A DNA stretch of 64,000 nucleotides from Streptomyces niger (GTDB lineage Bacteria; Actinomycetota; Actinomycetes; Streptomycetales; Streptomycetaceae), in assembly GCF_000718305.1 (NCBI RefSeq), contig NZ_JOFQ01000026.1:20252-84251 (forward strand), given 5' to 3'. Shown here piece after piece: positions 8,526 to 15,106 of this stretch; the first letter of the stretch is position 1, and each line of letters opens with the position of its first letter. Below the pieces are notes generated by a model. It made no database searches and had not been told where the DNA came from. It worked only from the letters and a program-made list of their open reading frames with translations. The position numbers and the translations under genes were made by a program.

Positions 8526-9205
8526 GACCGGACCGCCCCTCCTGCGGCGACCGGCTCGGGCACGTCCAGGATCACCCCGGCCCGCCCCGACTGCGGTGCG
8601 GCGACCCGGAACCCGCGGAAGTCGGCCCAGCGCGGAGCCACGTCGTCGTACGCGTCGAGGCCGCCGATGACCACGGTGCGTCCGCAGCCGGCGAGCCCGG
8701 CCCGCACCCCGGCGCCGGAGTCCTCGACGACGACGGCGTCCTCCGGCGAACAGCCGAGCGCGGCGGCGGCCCGCAGATAGCCCTCCGGGTCCGGCTTCCC
8801 GTGGGTCACGTCGTCCGCGCTCACCAGGATGCCGGGCAGCGGGAGCCCCGCCGCCGCCATCCGTACCTCCGCCAGCCGGCGGCCGGCGGAGGTGACCACG
8901 GCCCAGGCGTCCGCCGGCAGCGCGGTCAGCAGCGCGCGGGCACCGGGGACCTCCGTGATGCCGGTGGTCTCCGACTCCTCGTGCGCGACGAGGCGCCGGG
9001 TCTCCGCCGCCGCCTCGTCGGGGTCGGGGAGGAAGCGGCGCACGGTCTCCCGGGTGGGGCGCCCGTGCGCGAAGGCCAGCACCTCCGCGAGATCGAGCTG
9101 GTGCCGCTCGCAGAAGCCGGCCCAGGTGGACTCGACCAGTGCGGTCGAGTCCACGAGGGTGCCGTCCATGTCGAACAGCAGCGCTGCCGCGTGCAGTTGA
9201 GGCAA
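8522..9205 (-). CDS. HAD-family sugar phosphatase
   Basis: A 227-residue haloacid dehalogenase-type phosphatase, beta-phosphoglucomutase-like subgroup. Motif I is LLFDMDGTLVDS (nucleophile Asp near 12), the helical cap is residues 20-85, motif II is the VVTSAG strand, and motif III/IV is HGKPDPEGYLRAA followed by VVVEDSGAGVRAGL. It should remove phosphate from a small sugar or cyclitol phosphate. The start is TTG at 9205: AGGAG lies six bases upstream on the minus strand and no ATG or GTG fits as well. It opens the second coupled block of the operon, 55 bp after the SDR gene. Acarbose-type clusters also contain a HAD phosphatase. Confidence 0.87.
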   Translation of the reverse strand: MPQLHAAALLFDMDGTLVDSTALVESTWAGFCERHQLDLAEVLAFAHGRPTRETVRRFLPDPDEAAAETRRLVAHEESETTGITEVPGARALLTALPADAWAVVTSAGRRLAEVRMAAAGLPLPGILVSADDVTHGKPDPEGYLRAAAALGCSPEDAVVVEDSGAGVRAGLAGCGRTVVIGGLDAYDDVAPRWADFRGFRVAAPQSGRAGVILDVPEPVAAGGAVRS

Positions 9206-9260
9206 GGGTTACTCCTGGGAAAGGGTCAGCGGACGGGCCGGTGACCTACGGAAAGGCCGG

Positions 9261-10028
9261 CTACGCGCGGGCGTCGGCGAGCGGACGCGACTGGGACACG
9301 GGAAGGTCCTTCGCGACGGACGACCAGGTGGTGTCCTCGTGCACGACGAGTGCGTCGCCGGCGTACGGCACGCCTCGGGTGCGGGCGAGCTCGACGGCCA
9401 GGGGGGCGAAGGCGGCCGGGGACATGTAGCCGCTGTAGTCGAAGTCCGCGGACCGGCGCGCCCGGATACCGGGGCTGTCCACCATGCCGGCCGGCATGGC
9501 CTGCACGAACGTCGTCTCGGCAGGGTCGGTCTCCTGCGCGACCGACCGGATCAGCGAGTCGGCGGCGGCCTTGGTGGCGGCGTAACCCGCGCGGTTCGGC
9601 CCGGCGTTGTAGACGACCTCGGAGGAGATGTGCAGGAACATGCCGGGACCCGCGGTGCGCAGCGCCGGCAGCACCGCGCGCAGCGTCGCGGACAGGCCGT
9701 GCACGTTGACCGCGAACTGGTCCAGCCAGTCGGCCTCGCTGACCTGCATGAAAGGCTCACGCCGGGAGGTGAAGTAGACGGCGGAGTAGCAGGCCAGGTC
9801 CACCCGCTCCGGGATACCGGTACGCAGGGCCTCCTTGGCCTGCTCCGGGTCGCGGAAGTCCAGCCGGTGCCAGATCAGCCGGTCGCCGCCGTCACCGGTG
9901 GGCCGGCTGCGGCTGAAGACGTGGGTCTCGACGCCGGCCGCGGCCCAGGCGTCGGCGACGCCCCGCCCGATCCCGGTCGATCCGCCGACCACCACCGCCC
10001 GCTCGGGCATCCGCTCCGGGGTGCTCAT
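9261..10028 (-). CDS. Short-chain dehydrogenase/reductase
   Basis: A 255-residue classical SDR with a Rossmann fold. The cofactor loop GGSTGIGRG is near residue 14, Asp in RLDFRDPE follows, and the catalytic Ser is in HISSEVVYN with YAATK supplying Tyr and Lys. The position after the loop (HVFSRSR) has Ser-Arg, which usually favours NADPH. It likely reduces a cyclitol ketone or an intermediate. ATG at 10028 overlaps the cyclase stop (ATGA), so the two enzymes are made together. A longer upstream reading frame exists but lies inside the cyclase gene. AcbN of acarbose biosynthesis is an SDR with a comparable role. Confidence 0.86.
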   Translation of the reverse strand: MSTPERMPERAVVVGGSTGIGRGVADAWAAAGVETHVFSRSRPTGDGGDRLIWHRLDFRDPEQAKEALRTGIPERVDLACYSAVYFTSRREPFMQVSEADWLDQFAVNVHGLSATLRAVLPALRTAGPGMFLHISSEVVYNAGPNRAGYAATKAAADSLIRSVAQETDPAETTFVQAMPAGMVDSPGIRARRSADFDYSGYMSPAAFAPLAVELARTRGVPYAGDALVVHEDTTWSSVAKDLPVSQSRPLADARA

Positions 10029-11260
10029 GCGCCCACCAGAACCTCGGCCGGGGCGCCCTGCGCCACGTTCCGGGCGCAACGACGCAGCAGCTCTGTCGCC
10101 GCGCGCAGCTCGGCGCCGGTCACGTCGTTGACGAAGCGGTGGCCCCCGATGCCGACCGGCAACGGCAGGCGCTGCCGGCCGTCGCGGTGGCGCACGGTGT
10201 CGCGCAGCGCCGCTTCCAGGAGGCTCGGGTCGTCCAGCACGTCGTTCCACAGCGGGAGTCCGAGCGCGTGGATGACGGAGAAGATCCGGTCGGCCTGGGC
10301 CTGGTCGACGTCACCGCGCAGGGTGCCCAGCGCCGTGGTGAGCGCCATGTCGATCACGACGGCCTCACCGTGCAGCAGCTCGGGGAGGGCGTGCATCTCG
10401 ATGGTCGGGCTGAAGGTGTGCCCGTAGTCCACGCAGCGCTCCAGCGCCGACTCCCACAGGTTGGGCTGCAGCTCCTCGAGCATGAGGTGGATGGACTCGG
10501 CGACGATCGCGTCGGCGGCCTGGGCGAGGTCGCCGGTGGAACCCTGGAAGCGGTCGGCGCGCACCGCGGGGCCGCGCCTCTCCAGCAGCTCGAAGAGCTC
10601 CTCCGAGCGGATCAGCGCCATCTTCAGGATCTCGGCCAGGCCGTTGCTGATGTGGCGCAGGTCCAGGCTGCGCAGGAACGAGCGGTCGAGGAAGGTGGCC
10701 GTGGCCGCCGCGTACGTACCCAGCCGGTTCTTGCCGGTCTCGTAGTTGACCCCCGTCTTGACGCCGACCCCCGCGTCGACGAGGCCGATCAGCGTCGTGG
10801 GGATGCGGATGTACGGGGTGCCTCGCCGGTAGAGGCTCGCCGCGAATCCGACGATGTCGGTGAGCACCCCGCCCCCGATGGCGAGGACCGGCTCGCGGCG
10901 GCGGTCGATGCCGAAGTCGTTCATCGCGTCGACGACCCGGGACACGGCGTCGAACTGCTTCACGGTCTCGTCGGCGCGCAGCGGGAGCACCGTGATCTCG
11001 ATGTCGTGGCAGGCGAAGAACTCGCGGATCCGCGCGCCGTAGAGCGCGTCCACGTTCTCGTCGATGACGACGAGCCGGCGCTCCCCGGACCGCAGCGGGG
11101 CGTCCGGGCAGCCGGTCAGCAGCGTGCTGTTGTCCGGCGAGAAGAGGTGGTCGGAGCTGATGACGTGGTAGCGCACCTGGCGCACGGCCTCGACCGTCCA
11201 GGCCGGACCGTTGTCCATGGCCAGCCGGAGCCCTTGGGTGAACTGAGTACCGCTCTGCAT
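10025..11260 (-). CDS. Sugar phosphate cyclase, 2-epi-5-epi-valiolone synthase type
   Basis: A 411-residue dehydroquinate synthase-fold protein. Landmarks are IGGGVLTDIVGFAASLYRRG (residues 128-147, NAD site), KTGVNYETGKNRLGTY (168-183), NGLAEILKMA (206-215), VDYGHTFSP (277-285) and LHGEAV (296-301). Glu210, His281 and His297 are the expected zinc ligands. The KNRLG and DYGHTFSP segments look like enzymes that cyclise sedoheptulose 7-phosphate rather than DAHP, and the length exceeds housekeeping AroB. The exact product (2-epi-5-epi-valiolone or an isomer) cannot be fixed by eye. ATG at 11260 follows GGAGGGG at ideal spacing. It heads the operon and supplies the C7 ring. Confidence 0.78.
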   Translation of the reverse strand: MQSGTQFTQGLRLAMDNGPAWTVEAVRQVRYHVISSDHLFSPDNSTLLTGCPDAPLRSGERRLVVIDENVDALYGARIREFFACHDIEITVLPLRADETVKQFDAVSRVVDAMNDFGIDRRREPVLAIGGGVLTDIVGFAASLYRRGTPYIRIPTTLIGLVDAGVGVKTGVNYETGKNRLGTYAAATATFLDRSFLRSLDLRHISNGLAEILKMALIRSEELFELLERRGPAVRADRFQGSTGDLAQAADAIVAESIHLMLEELQPNLWESALERCVDYGHTFSPTIEMHALPELLHGEAVVIDMALTTALGTLRGDVDQAQADRIFSVIHALGLPLWNDVLDDPSLLEAALRDTVRHRDGRQRLPLPVGIGGHRFVNDVTGAELRAATELLRRCARNVAQGAPAEVLVGA

Positions 11261-11496
11261 GTCCCCTCCGTGAAAAATCGATGCCACATCACTGAACAGG
11301 CGACGCCATGACCAGCGTGGTGTCGAATATAGTAGCAGCACGGCCCGTTGGGTGACGCGCGTGTTAGGCTCATAGGTAAGGAGACGACGCTGTCGACACA
11401 TGCGAGACCGCACAGCGCGCTCCCCATGGGCTGAGCCGCCCCGCGCCTCACCGCCGCCACCCCTGAGTCGCCGGAACCCCCTGGAAGGTCGACCGC
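11261..11496. promoter_or_regulatory. Divergent promoter region between the cyclase operon and the XRE gene
   Basis: These 236 bp separate the cyclase operon (leftward) from the XRE regulator (rightward). An AT-rich patch at 11325-11340 reads TACTATATTC on the minus strand and may be the operon's -10 region. TAGGCT near 11365 resembles a Streptomyces -10 for the rightward genes. Neither has a convincing -35 box at 17 bp, which suits activator-dependent promoters. The XRE protein encoded immediately to the right is the natural candidate to bind here. Confidence 0.5.
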
Positions 11497-11961
11497 ATGG
11501 CCACGCTGGCAGAACGTCTGAATGCCTGGTTCGCGGATGCCGCCACGGCTGATGCCGTGGGCCGCCTGCGTGAACCCACCACCTCCGAAGTCGCCCAGGC
11601 GATCTCGCAGGACCCGAGCCACGACGTCACGATCTCCCGGAGTTATCTGACGGCGTTGCGCAACGGTTCGCAGACCAATCCGACGGTCAGCGTGCTCTCG
11701 GCGCTCGTGCGCTACTTCCAGTCCCGGGAGATGACGTTGCCGGTGTCGGTGAGCGCACTCATCTCCGAGGCGACCCCGCCCGCCGCCCCCGAGGAGAAGG
11801 ACGAGTGGGCCGAAGCGCTCTCCGACCGGCAGGTGCGCTCGATCGCGATGCGCGCCGGCCAGCTCACCCCGGAACTGCGTGAGCAGCTTCTGTCGATCAT
11901 GGACGTGCTGGACGACCCGAAGAAGTCGGCGAAGCCGGCACGCGAGGAGGGCGACGCATGA
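11497..11961 (+). CDS. XRE-type helix-turn-helix regulator
   Basis: A 154-residue cytoplasmic DNA-binding protein. The N-terminal half carries a helix-turn-helix of the Cro/C1 type: EVAQAISQ, then ISRSYLTALRNG as the recognition helix, then a third helix NPTVSVLSALVRYFQ. The C-terminal half (about 95-154) is charged and helical (SDRQVRSIAMRAGQL, REQLLSIMDVL) and may mediate dimerisation. Actinobacteria often pair this type of small regulator with an ImmA/IrrE-like protease, and one lies 0.9 kb downstream on the other strand. Its stop overlaps the next start (ATGA). It most probably controls the divergent cyclitol operon and itself. Confidence 0.8.
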   Translation: MATLAERLNAWFADAATADAVGRLREPTTSEVAQAISQDPSHDVTISRSYLTALRNGSQTNPTVSVLSALVRYFQSREMTLPVSVSALISEATPPAAPEEKDEWAEALSDRQVRSIAMRAGQLTPELREQLLSIMDVLDDPKKSAKPAREEGDA

Positions 11962-12869
11962 GGGCCGTCGGCATCACACGGACCGGCGGACCGGAGGTCC
12001 TGGAGGTCCTGGACCTGCCGGAGCCGGACGCGGCGGACCGCCTGGTGATCAAGACGGCCGCCACCGCCGTCAACCCGGTGGACCTGGCGACGCGTTCGGG
12101 CCAGATACCCACCTCCCTGCCCGCCGTGCTCGGCTGGGACCTGGCGGGCACCGTCGCGCACGCCCCCGCGGGCTCCGGCTTCCGCACCGGCGACCGCGTG
12201 CTCGCGATGACCGCCCAACTGGGCACGGGCGTGGGCAGCATGGCCGAGTACGTGGCCTTCGACCCGAAGTACGTGGCGCACGTACCGGACGGCGTGCCGC
12301 TCACGGACGCCGCGACGCTGCCGCTGGCGGGCGTGACCGCGACGCAGCTGCTGCGCAGCACCCCGGACCGGCACGGCAAGCGCATCCTGCTGATCGGGGC
12401 CCAGGGCGGCGTCGGCGGGCACCTCGCGGCCCGCCTGCTCGACGAGGAGTCGGCCCGTACCGACCTGCTCGTCCGCCCCGCCGACCGGTCCGCATGGCAG
12501 GAGCGGCGCTCCGGGCGCCCGGCCGACGGCGCGGTGCTCACCGACCTGGCGCAGATCGAGAGCCGCGCCTACGACATCGTGATCGACGCCGGCGGCGCGC
12601 CCGACCTGTTCGAGGCCGTACGCCCGCAGGGCGCCTTCCTCACCATCACCCCGTTCAGCGCCCCGGACCCGGCGAGCCGCCCCGACGTGGCGTACACCCT
12701 CATCAGCGTGGAGCTGGACCGGGACGACCTGGTGAGCGTGGCCGACACCGCGGCCGGCGGCGCCGGCCCCCGCCAGGAGACCACCGTGCTCCCCTTCGAG
12801 GAAGCGGCCGAGGCCCACCGGCGCCTGGAGCGCGGCGGCTTCCGCGGCAAGCTGGTACTGGTCCCCTAG
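11958..12869 (+). CDS. Quinone oxidoreductase-like MDR enzyme (no zinc)
   Basis: A 303-residue zinc-independent medium-chain reductase of the NADPH:quinone oxidoreductase/enoyl reductase group. The N-terminal catalytic domain has TAVNPVDLATRSG and LGWDLAGTV, where zinc enzymes would have GHE. The cofactor turn is LIGAQGGVGGHLAARLL near residue 140. No zinc-binding Cys residues are present. It should reduce quinones or alpha,beta-unsaturated carbonyls with NADPH. ATG at 11958 is coupled to the XRE regulator by a 4-base overlap, so the two share a transcript. It could act in redox protection or in tailoring of the cyclitol product. Confidence 0.86.
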   Translation: MRAVGITRTGGPEVLEVLDLPEPDAADRLVIKTAATAVNPVDLATRSGQIPTSLPAVLGWDLAGTVAHAPAGSGFRTGDRVLAMTAQLGTGVGSMAEYVAFDPKYVAHVPDGVPLTDAATLPLAGVTATQLLRSTPDRHGKRILLIGAQGGVGGHLAARLLDEESARTDLLVRPADRSAWQERRSGRPADGAVLTDLAQIESRAYDIVIDAGGAPDLFEAVRPQGAFLTITPFSAPDPASRPDVAYTLISVELDRDDLVSVADTAAGGAGPRQETTVLPFEEAAEAHRRLERGGFRGKLVLVP

Positions 12870-12888
12870 CGACCCTGCCGCCCTCCGG

Positions 12889-13419
12889 CTACGTCAGCCC
12901 GTCCTCGAAGGCGAGGCTGCCGTAGACGGAGGGCCGCCACGGCTCGTCGAGCCCGTACCGCTGCGCCTGCCGCTGCATCAGCATCGCCTGGTGCATGAGC
13001 GTGGAGGCGACGATCTCCGCGTCCCGCTCGTCCCGGTCCGAGTAGCAGTTGCGCAACTGCGGCCGCTCGGGCCGCTCCCCCGCCAGGTCGTAGGCCACGA
13101 TGTGGCCGACCTCGTGCAGGATGATGTGCTCCTGGTGCGCCTTGGTGGTCTTCGCCTGGTAGACGATGACGTCCTCGTCCTGACGGGAGATCAGCACCCC
13201 GAACGGGCCGTCGGCCGGCAGGTCCCACTCCAGCAGCTTGATCGGCGTACCGCGCTGCTCGGCCAGCAGCTCGCACAGCTTGGTGGCCCCGAGCGGCAGC
13301 GGAGGCGCGAGCTGCCGCATCAGCCAGCGGCTGTGCGCCCTCAACTCCGCGTCCCGCCGCCGGTCCTCGTCCGCAGCCGAGGAACGCCCCACGCCACGCC
13401 GGAACAATCTGCTGAACAC
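12889..13419 (-). CDS. ImmA/IrrE-like metallopeptidase
   Basis: A 176-residue protein of the ImmA/IrrE (DUF955) family. The zinc motif HEVGH sits at residues 102-106 (IILHEVGHIVAYDL), followed about 25 residues later by DERDAEIVAS, which supplies the third ligand. An N-terminal basic helical region (residues 1-45) precedes the catalytic fold. Family members cleave XRE-type repressors after a stress signal, as ImmA cleaves ImmR and IrrE cleaves DdrO. Here the XRE protein 0.9 kb away, transcribed convergently, is the obvious partner, although cleavage is not shown. ATG at 13419 was chosen; a longer GTG-initiated form is possible. It does not look truncated. Confidence 0.8.
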   Translation of the reverse strand: MFSRLFRRGVGRSSAADEDRRRDAELRAHSRWLMRQLAPPLPLGATKLCELLAEQRGTPIKLLEWDLPADGPFGVLISRQDEDVIVYQAKTTKAHQEHIILHEVGHIVAYDLAGERPERPQLRNCYSDRDERDAEIVASTLMHQAMLMQRQAQRYGLDEPWRPSVYGSLAFEDGLT

Positions 13420-13972
13420 CTGGCCCCCTGTGTGTCACCGCATCAAGTCTTGGACCGCACACGACGCACCGTTGAGCCAGAGCTGCCCGGTGCTCAATCT
13501 ACCCCGCTCCCGACAAACAGGCCCCGGACCCCCCTTTGGCCTGCGGTGATCCATCCGGTGAACACTGCACACCCGGCTCCCCCACCGCAAGGCCAACCTC
13601 GGCATGACGCCGGCCGGCACGGTTCACGCGGGCATGGAGGACGCAAGCTTCCCGAGAGGAGCGGCGACCAAGCCCTGGGGAAGCTCGTGGGCGAATCGCT
13701 CAGCCGGCGCGGCCTCGTGGCGGCTGCGGCCGTGGGCGCTTCTGTGAGGTGAGTAACATCCCCGGCCCTGCCGTCAGGTGGTGACGGCGGCGAGTGGATG
13801 TTCGGCGCGGACGAGATGCCTGCCGCGGGACCGCGGGCCCCTCAAGCAAGGGCCCCAAGAGTCCGAGGATCCGAAGGGCCCCACCGGGGCGCCTTCTCGA
13901 AAACCGCAGGTCGCAGCAGTAGGGACGAACCCTCCGCCCACGTCCTCGCAGGTCACATCGATTTTGCTGTGG
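13420..13972. other. Gene-free stretch between the protease gene and the tRNA
   Basis: About 550 bp without a convincing gene. The protease promoter should lie at the left end. Around 13640-13750 the plus strand reads like the end of a decayed coding sequence (LGKLVGESLSRRGLVAAAA then a stop). At 13840-13860 there is a GGGCCC...GGGCCC hairpin that could end transcripts from the downstream minus-strand tRNA. tRNA 3' flanks are common integration sites, but no integrase or att duplication is visible. Confidence 0.5.
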
Positions 13973-14046
13973 TGGGGCGGGTGGGACTCGAACCCACGGC
14001 CGACGGATTATGAGTCCGCTGCTCTAACCGGCTGAGCTACCGCCCC
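13970..14046 (-). tRNA. tRNA with CAU anticodon (tRNA-Met or tRNA-Ile2)
   Basis: On the minus strand a complete cloverleaf reads from 14046. The acceptor strand GGGGCGG pairs perfectly with CCGCCCC at 13974-13980. The D arm begins TAGCTCAGCCGGTTAGAGC, the anticodon loop is CTCATAA, the T arm is GTGGGTTCGAGTCCCAC and the discriminator is A. CCA is encoded at 13970-13972. The CAU anticodon fits elongator methionine or the lysidine-modified minor isoleucine tRNA. It lacks the initiator C1-A72 mismatch, so it is not tRNA-fMet. It is expressed towards the protease gene. Confidence 0.93.
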
Positions 14047-14171
14047 CGTCACGGCGCGCCGCGCACATTTGTGCGCGCCGTCTGCCGCAGCATAGCCGCT
14101 CATACGATCTGCTGCCCGAGCGGGTGGCTGCCGAGCGCAGAGCGGACCATCGCGTGCGGTCGTGAAGACCG

Positions 14172-14246
14172 CGATCACCCACCGTTCGGTTCCACCCAGA
14201 GGATCACTCTTTGGAGTGGTCCGGGTGTTCGATTCCTGGGCGATCG
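14172..14246 (+). other. tRNA-like structured remnant
   Basis: A 75-nt segment with features of a decayed tRNA. Ends CGATCAC and GCGATCG pair at six of seven positions. A hairpin GGATCACT/AGTGGTCC (14201-14208 with 14215-14222) has a CTTTGG loop containing a TTG triplet. Next comes CCGGG...CCTGG around a TTCGATT T-loop sequence with two extra bases. The D arm is not formed and no CCA is encoded. An alternative fold pairs CCCAG (14195-14199) with CTGGG (14236-14240). It lies among functional tRNA genes. It may instead be a small structured RNA or a terminator. Confidence 0.35.
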
Positions 14247-14291
14247 ATGCCGGCCGCGTGGCGGACCGGGGACCGAACCGGATCCGGACAT

Positions 14292-14317
14292 GAAAGAGGG
14301 CCCCTCGCGGGGCCCTC
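14292..14317 (-). terminator. Terminator after the tRNA-Asn pair
   Basis: A perfect 9-bp stem (GAGGGCCCC at 14296-14304 with GGGGCCCTC at 14309-14317) encloses a TCGC loop. Read on the minus strand it lies ten bases after the end of the distal tRNA-Asn and is followed by CTTTC, so it is a rho-independent-type terminator for the two tRNA-Asn genes. Confidence 0.75.
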
Positions 14318-14326
14318 CTCCTGCTG

Positions 14327-14399
14327 CTCCCCCGACTGGACTCGAACCAGTAACCCTCCGGTTAACAGCCGAATGCTCTGCCAATTGAGCTACAGGGGA
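14327..14399 (-). tRNA. tRNA-Asn (GTT), distal copy
   Basis: A 73-nt cloverleaf on the minus strand. The acceptor is TCCCCTG with CGGGGGA (one G-T pair), the D arm TAGCTCAATTGGCAGAGCA, the anticodon loop CTGTTAA (GUU), the T arm ACTGGTTCGAGTCCAGT and the discriminator G. CCA is not encoded. The anticodon stem is TTCGG/CCGGA. It lies five bases after the proximal copy and the two are surely cotranscribed. Confidence 0.95.
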
Positions 14400-14404
14400 C
14401 TGCG

Positions 14405-14477
14405 CTCCCCCGACTGGACTCGAACCAGTAACCTGCCGGTTAACAGCCGGCTGCTCTGCCAATTGAGCTACAGGGGA
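14405..14477 (-). tRNA. tRNA-Asn (GTT), proximal copy
   Basis: A second tRNA-Asn nearly identical to its neighbour, with acceptor TCCCCTG/CGGGGGA, loop CTGTTAA, discriminator G and no encoded CCA. It differs only in the anticodon stem, here GCCGG/CCGGC, with both strands changed so pairing is kept. Recent tandem duplication followed by compensatory change is the simplest reading. Confidence 0.95.
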
Positions 14478-14692
14478 TTGCTCTGTGTGCCTCGAATGCA
14501 CTCCGGTCCGGGCTCCCGGACGGCGTGCGCTCGCTGCGACACATACATTAGCGCAAGCAGGGGGGTGCTTCGCCAATCGGTATGCCCACGGGTGATCAGC
14601 CGGGCCGCGGGTAGGCGGAGCACAGCCCGGCGACTGACCGCTTCGACGGCGGGTACCGGAGAGCGGGAACGACCAGACAGAAGGGTGGAGCG

Positions 14693-14992
14693 ATGCGCTA
14701 CCGGCTCACGTTCATCGCGGGACTGGCCATCGGATACGTGCTCGGCACGCGGGCCGGGCGGGAGCGGTACGAACAGCTGCGCAAGAGCGCACGGCGGATC
14801 GCGCAGAACCCCGCCGTGCGCAACACCGCCGAGTCCGCCGCGCAGACCGGGCGGGAGGCCGCGACCAAGGCGTACGACACGGTGTCGGCCAAGGTGGGCG
14901 ACAAGATGCCGAACTCCGTGACGGACCGCGTGCGTTCGCTGCGCGAGCAGCGCCCGGGCACGGAGGACGACTGGGGCACCAGCAACACCTGA
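14693..14992 (+). CDS. Small YtxH-like membrane-anchored protein
   Basis: A 99-residue protein with one N-terminal membrane helix (YRLTFIAGLAIGYVLGTRAG) followed directly by basic GRERYEQLRKSARRI. A long amphipathic helical tail follows, rich in Ala, Thr and Arg (residues 30-75), with an acidic C terminus. This matches the YtxH-type family of unknown function, common in streptomycetes. ATG at 14693 follows GGAGCG. It is single, with a strong terminator just after it. The cytoplasmic tail may form a coiled coil. No catalytic motif is present. Confidence 0.8.
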   Translation: MRYRLTFIAGLAIGYVLGTRAGRERYEQLRKSARRIAQNPAVRNTAESAAQTGREAATKAYDTVSAKVGDKMPNSVTDRVRSLREQRPGTEDDWGTSNT

Positions 14993-15026
14993 TCTTCCTC
15001 CGCCGGGAGCACCCGGCCGGACCCAC

Positions 15027-15071
15027 CGGTCTCCCCGGGCCGCCGTCGCGCGACCCGGGGAGACCGCTTTT
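15027..15071 (+). terminator. Terminator after the YtxH-like gene
   Basis: A perfect 13-bp stem (15027-15039 with 15054-15066, beginning CGGTCTCCCCGGG) with a 14-nt loop is followed by CTTTT on the plus strand. It lies 35 bp after the stop of the small membrane protein gene and 36 bp before the kinase start, so it separates the two transcripts. Confidence 0.85.
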
Positions 15072-15106
15072 CCGTACCGTCCGCCCCATGCGGCATCATC
15101 AGGCGC

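Noticed and set aside
10025..11260. Cyclase considered as the housekeeping dehydroquinate synthase AroB
   Set aside because: It lacks aroK/aroC/aroE neighbours, is longer than AroB, and its active-site segments (KNRLG, DYGHTFSP) and kinase/dehydrogenase neighbours fit the valiolone type.
13420..14050. tRNA-linked integrated element
   Set aside because: No integrase, excisionase or duplicated tRNA 3' end was found on either side.
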